64,000 nucleotides of DNA from JACVRW01 sp035650215 (lineage in GTDB: Bacteria > Actinomycetota > Thermoleophilia > Solirubrobacterales > Thermoleophilaceae): positions 1 to 64,000 of the forward strand of contig DASRIC010000002.1 of NCBI GenBank assembly GCA_035650215.1. The letters are read 5' to 3'. The position numbers and the translations under genes were made by a program. Shown here piece by piece: positions 57,501-64,000 of the stretch. Below the pieces are notes generated by a model. That model was not told the origin of the DNA, made no database searches, and was given only the letters and a program-made list of their open reading frames with translations. Each line of letters starts with the position of its first letter. The first letter of the stretch is position 1.

Positions 57501-58708
57501 CCCTCGACCCGCGCGTCGACGCGTGGGTGGCCGACGCGCTCGGTCCCGCGCAGTCCCGCCGTGTGACCGGGACGCTGACTCGCGAAGGCGGCGTCGGGGA
57601 GCCCTTCGCCTTCGGCGCGGACCAGCTCGGCTTCGGCGCGCTCACCACGGCGCTGGAGGTCTCGGGGGCCGACCACGCCCGGCTCGACGCCCGCGTGCTC
57701 GAGCTCGCGGGGGCGGCGGGCGCGACCCTCCGCTACGAGGGCCAGGGCTGGCAGGAGCTGCGCGGCGTGGCCACGCGCGTCGCCTCGCTACTCGCCTCCG
57801 CCCAGCCGCTGCTGCCCGGACACGTCGCCGCGGGCGACGCGGCCGAGAAGGTCGAGGCGGACCTGGCCGAGCTCCAGGCGCGGCTCGCGGAGTTCGCCGC
57901 GACCCTGGCCGGCCGCAGCGACCCCGCGACTCCCGCCGGCCGGCTGCGCAAGCTCGCCAGGCAGGCCCCCGACGGCGGCTGGCTGGCCACCGTCTCCACG
58001 GCGCTCGCGGACGTGCTCGGCGCGCCGGTCCCGGTCACGCCGCTTCTGAGGGGCGGCGAGCTGGGCCCGGCGCCGGAGGGAGCCACCGGCGCGGAGCTCG
58101 CGGACTGGGCGCGCCGCCTGGGAGCGGTCCGCCCGGCCGTAAGGACCTGGCACGAGCTGCTGCTGCTGACCGGAGCCGGATCCGGCGCGCCGTGCCCCCT
58201 CAGCGCGTCGCAGTCCCCGCGCGGGGATGCGTCGGAGCGCTGGATCGGCGGGCCGTTCAAGGCGACGGCGCGGCCGGCGGCGCGCCAGCAGGTCGTGTTC
58301 CACCAGCCGGCGAAGCTCACCGCCGGCCGGCCGCTGGCGGGGATCGTCTTCGACGAGTGGGTCGAGCTGCTGCCGGGCTCCGACGCGCTCGCGCAGACCA
58401 AGCTCGAGGGCCCCGATCCGCTTCCCGCCGAGTCCGAGCTGACCGGCGTGTCGTTCCACTTCGACCGGCCCGACGCCAAAGCCCCTCAGGCGATCCTGCT
58501 GGCGGTGCCGCCGACCCGCGCCCGCGGCTGGACCGAGGACGTGCTCGCGCTCGTGGTTCGCGATACGCTCGAGCTGGCGAAGCTGCGCGCGGTGGACGTC
58601 GGCGCGCTGCCGCTCGTCGACGACGTGGCTCCGGGGATCCGCCTGAACAAGCTTTCGCCGCTCGGCAGCCTGGCGTTCGACTTCTGGGTGGAGCTGGCGG
58701 ACGAGTAG
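54530..58708 (+). CDS. Giant protein 3 (1392 aa), unknown family
   Basis: The largest gene in the window. No signal peptide or membrane helices. An N-terminal helix with a coiled-coil part (WLEINRENQRQRREAVAEKK) leads to GKPLFRQRNAEPIALLPVRL, then ETRF and VYPDDLHIDSFDP. The centre has GPLPTIRVGNQPYGVLPATT. A well-defined block near residue 760 reads GYGWVENLRPK, then GYIHAPSLHHAATAAVLRSG, NLTSRRARIARWLLGGVRRG, QELGSLLGYRFERALHEAG. The C-terminal 300 residues are mixed, ending in LSPLGSLAFDFWVELADE. No enzyme motifs seen. The next gene starts directly after the stop. Confidence 0.78.
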   Translation: MSDVFAQRGVVDALRLEHETALASADDQEVALPLLELSINNGTFEGHHPFTNQEWLEINRENQRQRREAVAEKKARLEDAERALEATLGEGKPLFRQRNAEPIALLPVRLETRFADASTIQVRVYPDDLHIDSFDPRLTRAELEAGRRYWRKPSEAAWQRLLGRLSPARAAWVTRATRRGAPAPRLRRPGQRRSPAISTLPTRWRFLGLVGGSIVVDKRGEPIPSPLPLGVLEVDEADRKHAAWVVHFKAAERAGMATTLTLPDGVAHLDELFVIGVQRSTPAAASKALRDTLMGHAFGAGLGFLAPGTPTNNTPQSRSGWSSRPLPRPPGPRRPKLERGTDAARLAGALGLPDAAFLAECPGAGGKAEQALAGLTMLTWGALGHGMMDASIENDLVSGQGGLADAEKWRPVRDHLIDYVRSRGPLPTIRVGNQPYGVLPATTLDEWEAKLIMGPTTVFVPWLLRLRHHWRAALAPGWIPRVTDGEPADRTAVAVLSRLPVPVDLAVRRMLLPNGTRDKLRSRASGPALSIGGVGPGSNLRWSMATELTSNLSFTGNETPPDYALGMQRLDPEPGGLTEVLTASRELWTDALAVVRGKLELREYRRRRRRRPDTLASISGNREFPGLVAAMLHPDNWFAWNVDDGADDPLREALSLPGAVDDLASLLLGPAPSGDDELIAQARTTARKCARRAPEVIEAIAALEATPPDRLLPLAFEVLDVYSHRLDAWITSLATRRLLAMRDTGESTASRIGGYGWVENLRPKENLPQIDGYIHAPSLHHAATAAVLRSGFRSHDGDETLAVNLTSRRARIARWLLGGVRRGQELGSLLGYRFERALHEAGQDELIDDFRRAYPAQVAPEPEAGADPEEWRRSSVAIAARNIVDGIALARDHVRAASVFPAAAPQIADAVDALDAVSDLLLAESVHQLVGGNAMRAGLSADNLGRGEQVPDRFDVLRTPHRGRAVTHRIAAILPRAASAGEGWSPDALSALDPRVDAWVADALGPAQSRRVTGTLTREGGVGEPFAFGADQLGFGALTTALEVSGADHARLDARVLELAGAAGATLRYEGQGWQELRGVATRVASLLASAQPLLPGHVAAGDAAEKVEADLAELQARLAEFAATLAGRSDPATPAGRLRKLARQAPDGGWLATVSTALADVLGAPVPVTPLLRGGELGPAPEGATGAELADWARRLGAVRPAVRTWHELLLLTGAGSGAPCPLSASQSPRGDASERWIGGPFKATARPAARQQVVFHQPAKLTAGRPLAGIVFDEWVELLPGSDALAQTKLEGPDPLPAESELTGVSFHFDRPDAKAPQAILLAVPPTRARGWTEDVLALVVRDTLELAKLRAVDVGALPLVDDVAPGIRLNKLSPLGSLAFDFWVELADE

Positions 58709-60310
58709 ATGCGCGACATGGTCGACATCCTCGGTCAGCCCCGCTTCCGGGACGACTTCTTCCGGCTTGAGCCGCTCCATCGCAGCCCGGAGGTCGCCGC
58801 GGGCCTCACAGCACGTGTCCACGATCCCGCCTGGGCGCTGACGCGCCAATGGCAGCTGGGCGAGTTCGCCGGGCAGGACGCGGGCTCGCCGGTGCTCGTG
58901 GAGCTCGCAGGACACAGCACCCTGATCACCCACTGGCGGGCCTCGCTGGACGACTCGCAGCCGTGGATCTCCTATCACCCGCGCGAGGGCCCCCTCGACC
59001 GGCTGATCGAGGCCGAGGAGGTCCGGGACGCCGACGAGCGCACCAGCGTCGAGGGCGGCGCCCACTTCGTCCGGCTGCTCGACGAGGCGGGCCAGAGCGC
59101 CAAGCTGCCGGCGGTGCTCGAGGCGTTCGGCTTCGACCCGCTCGAGGGCGACGCCGACACCGACATCGTCGCGCTGCTGGCCGCGAGGGTCCCCGACGCC
59201 CGCAAGCTCGCCGGAGCGATTGACGCGGGGCCGCTGCCCGTGGCCGGCATCGCCGAGGTGGCAAAGCGCTGGCGCTCGTGGTGGGCGGGGCTGTTCCCGG
59301 ACCCGGGTCCCGACACGTTCGACGAGCACCGCTTCGAGCACCACGCCGGCTTCTCGGTCGCGGGTCAGGTGCTGCGCGCCGACGAGTACCTGGGCGACGG
59401 CCTCGACTGGTTCACGGTGGACGTCGACCCGGCCGCAGCCGCCCAACCCGCGGCCGAGCCGTTTCGCTTCGCCCGCGAGGCGCTCGCCTCACCCGTGCGC
59501 TTCGGCGGCCTGCCGGCGGACCGCTTCTGGGAGATGGAGGATGCGCAGATCGACCTCGGCTCCGCCGACGTGAGCACGCTCGACACCGGCCGGCTCCTGC
59601 TGATCGCGTTCGCCGAGGTGTACGGCAACGACTGGTTCCTGCTGCCGCTGGAGGTCCCCGCCGGATCGCTGACGGTGCTCGAGCAGGTGCGGGTCACGGA
59701 CACGTTCGGCCAGGAGCACGTGATCGAGCGCGCCGGCCGCGACAACCCGGCCTGGAACATGTTCACGCTGCACGGCAGCGACGACGGGCTGCTCGTGATG
59801 CCGTCGGAGCGGGGCGTGACGGGCGGGGTGCTGGAGAGCATCGCGCTCGCGCGCGACGAGCTGGCCAACCTGGCCTGGGCGATCGAGGTCGAGTACAGCG
59901 ACGAGCGGGGGCGGAGGGTCGACCGCCGCGACCGCTGGCTCGAGATCGCGCCCGAGCCCGAGCCTCCGGGGGAGCTCCCCAGGTACGCCGTGCAGACGAT
60001 CGTCCCCGACTACTGGCTGCCGCTCGTACCGCACATGGTGAGCGCGGGCTCGATCCGCTTCGCGCTGGTGGAGCTGGAGCAGCCCGGGATCGGGTCCGGG
60101 CCGCGCGGGCGCCTGCTGGTGCCCGGCACCTGGCTGCACGAGGAGGAGGTCCCGCGCGAGGGGGCCTCGGTCACGCGGCGCCCGGTGCTGGCGCGCTGGT
60201 TCGACGGCTCGTCGCACGCCTGGACGCGGCGCGAGAAGAACCCGGGCGGGGGCGAGAGCTCGAGCGGCCTCGCGTTCGACATCGTCCGGCCGTCGGAGCC
60301 TTGGCCGTAG
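58709..60310 (+). CDS. Giant-cluster protein 4 (533 aa), unknown family
   Basis: ATG immediately follows the previous TAG. No signal peptide. A distinctive start (FFRLEPLHRSPEVAAGLTAR, then VHDPAWALTRQWQLGEFAGQDAGSP) and blocks DRFWEMEDAQIDLGSADV, FAEVYGNDWFLLPLEVPAGS, RVTDTFG, MFTLHGSDDGLLVMP and YWLPLVPHMVSAGSIRFALVEL. Aromatic residues are very frequent and the pattern is mostly beta. The WxMEDxxxDxG and NDWFLLPLEVPAG phrases look like a conserved domain whose name I do not know. Last gene of the cluster. Confidence 0.75.
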   Translation: MRDMVDILGQPRFRDDFFRLEPLHRSPEVAAGLTARVHDPAWALTRQWQLGEFAGQDAGSPVLVELAGHSTLITHWRASLDDSQPWISYHPREGPLDRLIEAEEVRDADERTSVEGGAHFVRLLDEAGQSAKLPAVLEAFGFDPLEGDADTDIVALLAARVPDARKLAGAIDAGPLPVAGIAEVAKRWRSWWAGLFPDPGPDTFDEHRFEHHAGFSVAGQVLRADEYLGDGLDWFTVDVDPAAAAQPAAEPFRFAREALASPVRFGGLPADRFWEMEDAQIDLGSADVSTLDTGRLLLIAFAEVYGNDWFLLPLEVPAGSLTVLEQVRVTDTFGQEHVIERAGRDNPAWNMFTLHGSDDGLLVMPSERGVTGGVLESIALARDELANLAWAIEVEYSDERGRRVDRRDRWLEIAPEPEPPGELPRYAVQTIVPDYWLPLVPHMVSAGSIRFALVELEQPGIGSGPRGRLLVPGTWLHEEEVPREGASVTRRPVLARWFDGSSHAWTRREKNPGGGESSSGLAFDIVRPSEPWP

Positions 60311-60312
60311 CG

Positions 60313-61284
60313 ATGAAGAAGGCACTGGCGATCGCGCTCGGGGTGAGCGCTCTGAGCGCCGTCGCGGCGGCCCCCGGGCAGGAGCCTCGCGAGGCGGTCT
60401 CGGGGCGGCCGCACACGATCGTCGGGATGGGCGAGCAGCAGCCAGACCTGTTCGAGGACCCGCGCCTCCGCGCGTCCGGGATCCGTCACGTGCGCCTGCT
60501 GGTGCCGTGGGACGTCGTAAAGATGGGCGGCTGGCCGCTACAGGCGACCGACCTGTGGCTGGAGCGGGCCCGGCGAGACGGAATGGAGCCACTCGTCTCG
60601 TTCGGCCACTCGTGGTCGGAGAAGCGCCAGCTGAAGCTGCCGTCGGTGCGCCAGTACGCGGCGCAGGTCAGGGCCTTCCGCGAGCGCTACCCGTGGGTGC
60701 GCGAGTACTCGACCTGGAACGAGGCGAACCTCGCGGGCAAGCAGCCCACGGGCAAGCATCCGCGTCGCACGGCGGTCTTCTACCGGGCGCTCCGGAAGCA
60801 ATGCCGGGGCTGCACGATCGTGGCGGTGGAGCTACTCGTTACCGCCAACTGGCGAATGTGGCGCTGGATTCGCGCCTTCCGCGAGCGCGCGGGCCGCGGC
60901 CGGCTGATCTTCGGGCTCCACAACTATCCCGACGTGACGCGCCTAAGGGGCGTTCGCACGCGCCGCTTCCTCCGGCTGGTCCGGAACGCCGAGATATGGA
61001 TCACCGAGACCGGCGGCATCGTGCGCCACAGGGGCTTCGACTACGACGAGGGCCGCGCCGCCCGGGTGGTCCGCCACATCTTCAGGCTGGTCGCCGCCCT
61101 CCCGCGGGTGAAGCGCCTGTACTTCTACAACTGGCGCTACGACGGCAACGTTCGCTGGGATTCCGGCCTGATCTCGCGCGACGGGACCGAGCGGAAGGCG
61201 TATTTCGAGCTGCTCGACGGACTGAGGCTCGACCGCTTCCGGCCGGTTCCGCGGGTCGACCCACTCGGCCCGCTGTTTCCTTGA
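60313..61284 (+). CDS. Secreted glycoside hydrolase-like protein (clan GH-A fold)
   Basis: 323 aa, ATG 2 nt after the previous stop. Signal peptide to about 20 (SAVAAAPGQ). TIM-barrel with GIRHVRLLVPWDVVKMGGWP, LVSFGHSW, REYSTWNEANL (NE pair: acid/base Glu), IFGLHNYPDVTRL and IWITETGGI (nucleophile Glu), then YFYNWRYDGN. These two Glu at strand 4 and 7 positions define clan GH-A (GH5/GH39-like). The substrate is unknown. It lies right after the giant-protein cluster in the same direction and could be cotranscribed, but being secreted it may be unrelated. Confidence 0.82.
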   Translation: MKKALAIALGVSALSAVAAAPGQEPREAVSGRPHTIVGMGEQQPDLFEDPRLRASGIRHVRLLVPWDVVKMGGWPLQATDLWLERARRDGMEPLVSFGHSWSEKRQLKLPSVRQYAAQVRAFRERYPWVREYSTWNEANLAGKQPTGKHPRRTAVFYRALRKQCRGCTIVAVELLVTANWRMWRWIRAFRERAGRGRLIFGLHNYPDVTRLRGVRTRRFLRLVRNAEIWITETGGIVRHRGFDYDEGRAARVVRHIFRLVAALPRVKRLYFYNWRYDGNVRWDSGLISRDGTERKAYFELLDGLRLDRFRPVPRVDPLGPLFP

Positions 61285-61307
61285 CAGGGTCTCGCGCCGC
61301 GACGACT

Positions 61308-61335
61308 GGAGGGGGGCTCCTACTCGATCCCCTCC
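61308..61335 (+). terminator. Weak hairpin between convergent genes
   Basis: GGAGGGG (61308-61314) can pair with CCCCTCC (61329-61335), followed by TGTTT. It lies 23 nt after the glycosidase stop and within the 3' end of the convergent MFS gene. Confidence 0.35.
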
Positions 61336-62720
61336 TGTTTCCCGCCGGGCATGAAGAACCGGCAGATGATCCAGCCGGCCGCGAGTATTCCCGCGCCGAC
61401 GTACCAGGCGGTTTTCATCGCGTCCACGAAATCGTTCACGCCCGCCGCTCCGGTCAGGTCGGTCGCGCTGGCGATGATCGTTCCCATGATCGCCATGCCA
61501 ACCGCGGACCCGTAGTTCCGGAAGGTCTGGATGATTCCCGAGCCCTGGCCCCTCACGGCATCGGGGAGTCGGTTGAGCGCGTCAGTGTTCAGGGGCGAGA
61601 AGATCAGGCCGAACCCGGCGCCGGTCACCAGCATTCCGGCCAGGGTCGAGGAGCGGCTCAGTCCGTCGAGCTCGGACGCCCACAGGATCATCCCGACCGT
61701 CGCCAAGGCGAAGCCCAGCCCGACCGGCCGCTTGGCGCCGAACTTGTCCATCCAGCCGCCGCCGATCCGGGCGGAGACGAAGAACGAGTAGAACATCGTC
61801 AATATCGAGAAGCCGGCCTCCGTCGGCTCCTGGCGAACTGCGACCTGGAAGTAAAAGCTGCCGAAGAAGAAGACGGCGAGCCAGGGAGCAAAGGCCAGCA
61901 ACGTCAGGATGTTGTCCACCGCGAAGGGGCGATTCCTGGCCATCTCCCGGACGTCGATCAAGGGGTTCTCGGTGTTGCGCTCGGCGAGGACGAAGACCAC
62001 GAGAAGCGCGACGCCGATCACGATTGCGCCGATCGTCCGGACGTCGCCCCAGCCCCAGACCGTCGATTGCTGGATCCCGAGCACCGACAGGGCCATTCCG
62101 GCGACGATCAGGATCGCTCCGCGAACGTCGACCTTGGCCGGATTCTTCCTGTCCCTGAGCTTCGCGAAGTAGAGCTCGGCGAGGGCAAGAATCGCCACGG
62201 GCACGTTGATCCAGAAGATCGCGCGCCAGGTCCAGTATTGGGTCAGGTACGCCCCCGCGACGGGCCCGACCGCGGTGAACAGCCCGGTGACGATGAAGAA
62301 GACCGCCAGGCCCTTGCCGCGCTCCTTCGGCGGGAAGGCATCGAGCACGAGCACCGTGGCAGAAGGGATAAGGAGACCTCCCGCTGCGCCCTGGATGGCC
62401 CGGAAGACGATCAGCCAGGTCTCGGCGATCCCGGTGTCCGGAACGAGCCCGCACATCAGCGAGCTGACCGCGAACAGGATCACGCCGATGACCACGATCT
62501 GGCGGTGGCCGAAGATGTCGCCGAGGCGGCCACCGAGAGCGACGAAAGCCGCCGTGGCGAGCGCGTAGGCCGTTATCAGCCACTGCGCCCCCGTCTCGGT
62601 GAGGCCGACGTCATCCTGGATCGTCGTGGCGGAGATGCTGACGATGGTGAAGTCGATGAACACCATCGCCATCGCCGGGACAAGGGGCCACAGCACCCGG
62701 TAGCGCGGATAGTCCTCCAT
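61320..62720 (-). CDS. MFS transporter, DHA2-type
   Basis: 466 aa, ATG 62720. Motif 1 FIDFTIVSISATTIQDD, motif A GGRLGDIFGHRQIVV, motif C-like VGPVAGAYLTQYWTWRAIFWINVP, typical of EmrB/QacA-type 14-helix drug/H+ antiporters. The loop ELYFAKLRDRKNPAKVDVRGA is the usual connection after helix 6. It is shorter than the second MFS protein at 22386 and without its acidic loop, so they are not recent duplicates. Substrate unknown; no adjacent regulator. Confidence 0.92.
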   Translation of the reverse strand: MEDYPRYRVLWPLVPAMAMVFIDFTIVSISATTIQDDVGLTETGAQWLITAYALATAAFVALGGRLGDIFGHRQIVVIGVILFAVSSLMCGLVPDTGIAETWLIVFRAIQGAAGGLLIPSATVLVLDAFPPKERGKGLAVFFIVTGLFTAVGPVAGAYLTQYWTWRAIFWINVPVAILALAELYFAKLRDRKNPAKVDVRGAILIVAGMALSVLGIQQSTVWGWGDVRTIGAIVIGVALLVVFVLAERNTENPLIDVREMARNRPFAVDNILTLLAFAPWLAVFFFGSFYFQVAVRQEPTEAGFSILTMFYSFFVSARIGGGWMDKFGAKRPVGLGFALATVGMILWASELDGLSRSSTLAGMLVTGAGFGLIFSPLNTDALNRLPDAVRGQGSGIIQTFRNYGSAVGMAIMGTIIASATDLTGAAGVNDFVDAMKTAWYVGAGILAAGWIICRFFMPGGKQEGIE

Positions 62721-62815
62721 CGCCTCGGGGCACCCTACCGGCCTCGGATGACGCCCAGCCAGATGGGGCGCTACCGTGGCGTCCTCTGCGGTATCCCCCC
62801 GACGGAGGTGATCGA

Positions 62816-63064
62816 ATGGCCGGCTTCAGCAGTCTCGCCAACAAGGCCAAGGAGATCTTCAACAAGCGCGGCGGCACCGAGGCGGCCAAGGACGACCTCC
62901 AGGAGCTGAAGGACATCCATGCCCGCGGAGGCTCGATGTCGGACAAGGCCAAGGCAGCCGCCGACGCGCTCAAGGATCCGGGTGCCAAGGGCCCCGAGCG
63001 CTCCGCTCAGCCCGGAGAGACGACGCGCGCCGGCGAGCGCCGGTCTGGCTCCGAGCGCCAGTAG
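62816..63064 (+). CDS. Small MT0933/Rv0909-like antitoxin-type protein
   Basis: 82 aa, ATG with GGAGG 7 nt upstream. A hydrophilic helical protein (MAGFSSLANKAKEIFNKRGG, then DDLQELKDIHARGGSMSDKA) followed by a disordered Pro/Gly/Ser/Arg tail. The N-terminal pattern resembles the mycobacterial Rv0909/MT0933 antitoxin family, but no toxin gene is next to it. It might instead be a general stress-type small protein. Confidence 0.6.
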   Translation: MAGFSSLANKAKEIFNKRGGTEAAKDDLQELKDIHARGGSMSDKAKAAADALKDPGAKGPERSAQPGETTRAGERRSGSERQ

Positions 63065-63480
63065 CGCGCGCGTAGTTCTTCGCTACCGACGGTCGGGTCG
63101 CTGCTTGGCGAGCGCGCGCTGGGCGTCCTTTGCGCGATGTTCTTCGACCAGTGTCCGCAGGCGCTGGGTCACGCCCGGCGCTCGCCGATCCATCGCCCAG
63201 ACGTCGCGCTTGAACAACGCGATCACCCGCATCGGCGAGGTGGCAACGACCGAGGCTGTGCGCAAGCCGCCTTCCGCCACCTCAGGCCGAGGGGTCAGCC
63301 AAGGCCAGCGGTCGTGTCCTGTCTTGCACGGCTTCCGGACGGACGGTGCCCCGAGCGTTGAGCTGTCTCGTCTGGTGTTTGAACCCGGGCAGGCAGGGCT
63401 GCGTAGTACCGGGGGAGTCAGTTCATCCGCGGCTGCCGCCTGCAAGAGCCTTGCTGCAGATCCCCGATAGAAAGGCACAG
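63065..63480. other. 416-nt gap without a confident gene
   Basis: Between the antitoxin-like gene and the last gene. The only frame that reads like protein is a 49-aa minus-strand frame (63083-63232), listed separately with low confidence. The plus-strand frames are Arg/Pro-rich shadows. I see no tRNA, riboswitch or strong hairpin. An AAAGG ribosome site precedes the ATG at 63481. Confidence 0.5.
63083..63232 (-). CDS. Doubtful small hypothetical protein
   Basis: 49 aa from ATG 63232 (MRVIALFKRDVWAMDRRA ... VEEHRAKDAQRALAKQRPDRR). Helical and very basic. There is no ribosome site, and the open frame continues upstream with no natural start. It may be a remnant or chance frame. Confidence 0.25.
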   Translation of the reverse strand: MRVIALFKRDVWAMDRRAPGVTQRLRTLVEEHRAKDAQRALAKQRPDRR

Positions 63481-64000
63481 ATGCACGTCGCCTCTCGTAG
63501 CCTGCGCCGCCGCGTATTCGCCGTGGCCGCCGCGACCGGCGCAACCGGGCTGCTCGGCCCCGCCAGCGCTCTCGCCTCGCATAACTTCATCGAACCCATC
63601 AGCGTCGCCCCTGACGGCGCAATCGGCGACGACTCGAGCGTGGCCGGCGACCATCTCGGCGACTACGGCGACATGACGCCCGACGGGCGCTTCGTCGTGT
63701 TCGCCTCCGCCGCGACGAACCTCGTTCCGGGCGACACCAACGGCGTCGGCGACGTATTCGTGCGCGACCGACGCACCGGCGTGACCGAGCGCGTGAGCGT
63801 CGGTCCGAGGGGAGTCCAGGCGAACGGCGACAGCAACTTCACAGGCATCTCCACCGCGCCTGCGATCAGCGACGACGGCCGCTACGTCGCCTTCAAGTCC
63901 GAAGCCTCGAACCTGGTCAAGGGCGACCGCAACCAGCTCACGGACATCTTTGTGCGCGACCGCACTGCGGGCACCACCGAGAGGATCAGCGGGGCCGGCG
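63481..64000 (+). CDS. Secreted propeller protein (3' truncated by window)
   Basis: At least 173 aa, open to the right edge. ATG 63481 with AAAGG upstream. Signal sequence MHVASRSLRRRVFAVAAATG ... ALASHNF, with an RSLRRRVF start that resembles a Tat-like arginine cluster (not a perfect twin-Arg motif). The visible part has two repeats of the TolB/WD40-like type: MTPDGRFVVFASAATNLVPG, DTNGVGDVFVRDRRTGVTER and ISDDGRYVAFKSEASNLVKG, DIFVRDRTAGTTER. This predicts an extracellular beta-propeller. The total length is unknown. Confidence 0.82.
   Translation, partial: MHVASRSLRRRVFAVAAATGATGLLGPASALASHNFIEPISVAPDGAIGDDSSVAGDHLGDYGDMTPDGRFVVFASAATNLVPGDTNGVGDVFVRDRRTGVTERVSVGPRGVQANGDSNFTGISTAPAISDDGRYVAFKSEASNLVKGDRNQLTDIFVRDRTAGTTERISGAG

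Noticed and set aside
54473..57676. 1067-aa open frame antisense to giant protein 3
   Set aside because: Shadow frame; the plus strand has conserved-looking blocks and tight coupling with neighbours.
63137..63361. 74-aa plus-strand frame in the last gap
   Set aside because: Arg/His/Pro-rich, no ribosome site, no protein-like pattern.

Overview
The window is GC-rich, densely packed chromosomal DNA. Many neighbouring genes overlap by ATGA or GTGA, GTG starts are common, and the tRNA genes do not encode CCA. Together with the gene set (LVIVD and DUF4430 proteins, many small secreted proteins, MMPL, DHA2-type MFS, cydAB) this points to a high-GC actinobacterium, most plausibly Thermoleophilia/Solirubrobacterales. 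That placement is inference from gene content, not a search result. I see no phage, IS element or CRISPR array.

Layout. 1-5141: tail of a LuxR-type regulator, a secreted Ig-like protein, two tandem secreted paralogs with look-alike hairpins, a histidine phosphatase and a membrane protein. 5155-8829: a CPA2 antiporter overlapping cydA-cydB and a 52-residue membrane protein. 8798-14592 (minus strand): a PaaK-like adenylating enzyme under a TetR regulator with two back-to-back operators, a secreted M14 carboxypeptidase, two small membrane proteins and an LVIVD protein. 14669-24626: DUF1059, a metallo-beta-lactamase/rhodanese protein, a zinc-type binding lipoprotein behind a Zur-like box, an MMPL exporter, a Fur-family regulator, SodA, tRNA-Leu, a fatty acid hydroxylase, an MFS exporter and a CHRD protein. 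24696-29306 (minus): GDPD and a complete tungstate-type ABC operon led by a GntR-HTH/PBP-like sensor.

29391-37152 is the most exciting region. A cobalamin riboswitch precedes six overlapping genes: three exported DUF4430 (transcobalamin beta-domain-like) proteins, EcfT, a double EcfA ATPase, and an S-component fused to an alpha/alpha toroid of the transcobalamin/intrinsic-factor alpha-domain type. The sequence reads as a B12 importer carrying both halves of a transcobalamin-like corrinoid clamp.

37142-48628: SDR, nitroreductase, GlpD, a divergent FolP-like protein, a metallophosphoesterase, a secreted propeller protein, a pair matching cyclic 2,3-diphosphoglycerate synthesis (2-phosphoglycerate kinase and cDPG synthetase), a Rho-like protein without its Walker A lysine, and a secreted copper protein. 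48812-60310 is a second candidate for something undescribed: a tiny membrane protein and four very large, tightly coupled proteins (907, 944, 1392 and 533 aa) with no signal peptides and no enzyme motifs I can name. 60313-64000: a secreted clan GH-A-like hydrolase, another MFS exporter, a small antitoxin-like protein, a mostly empty 416-nt gap and the start of a secreted propeller protein cut by the window end.
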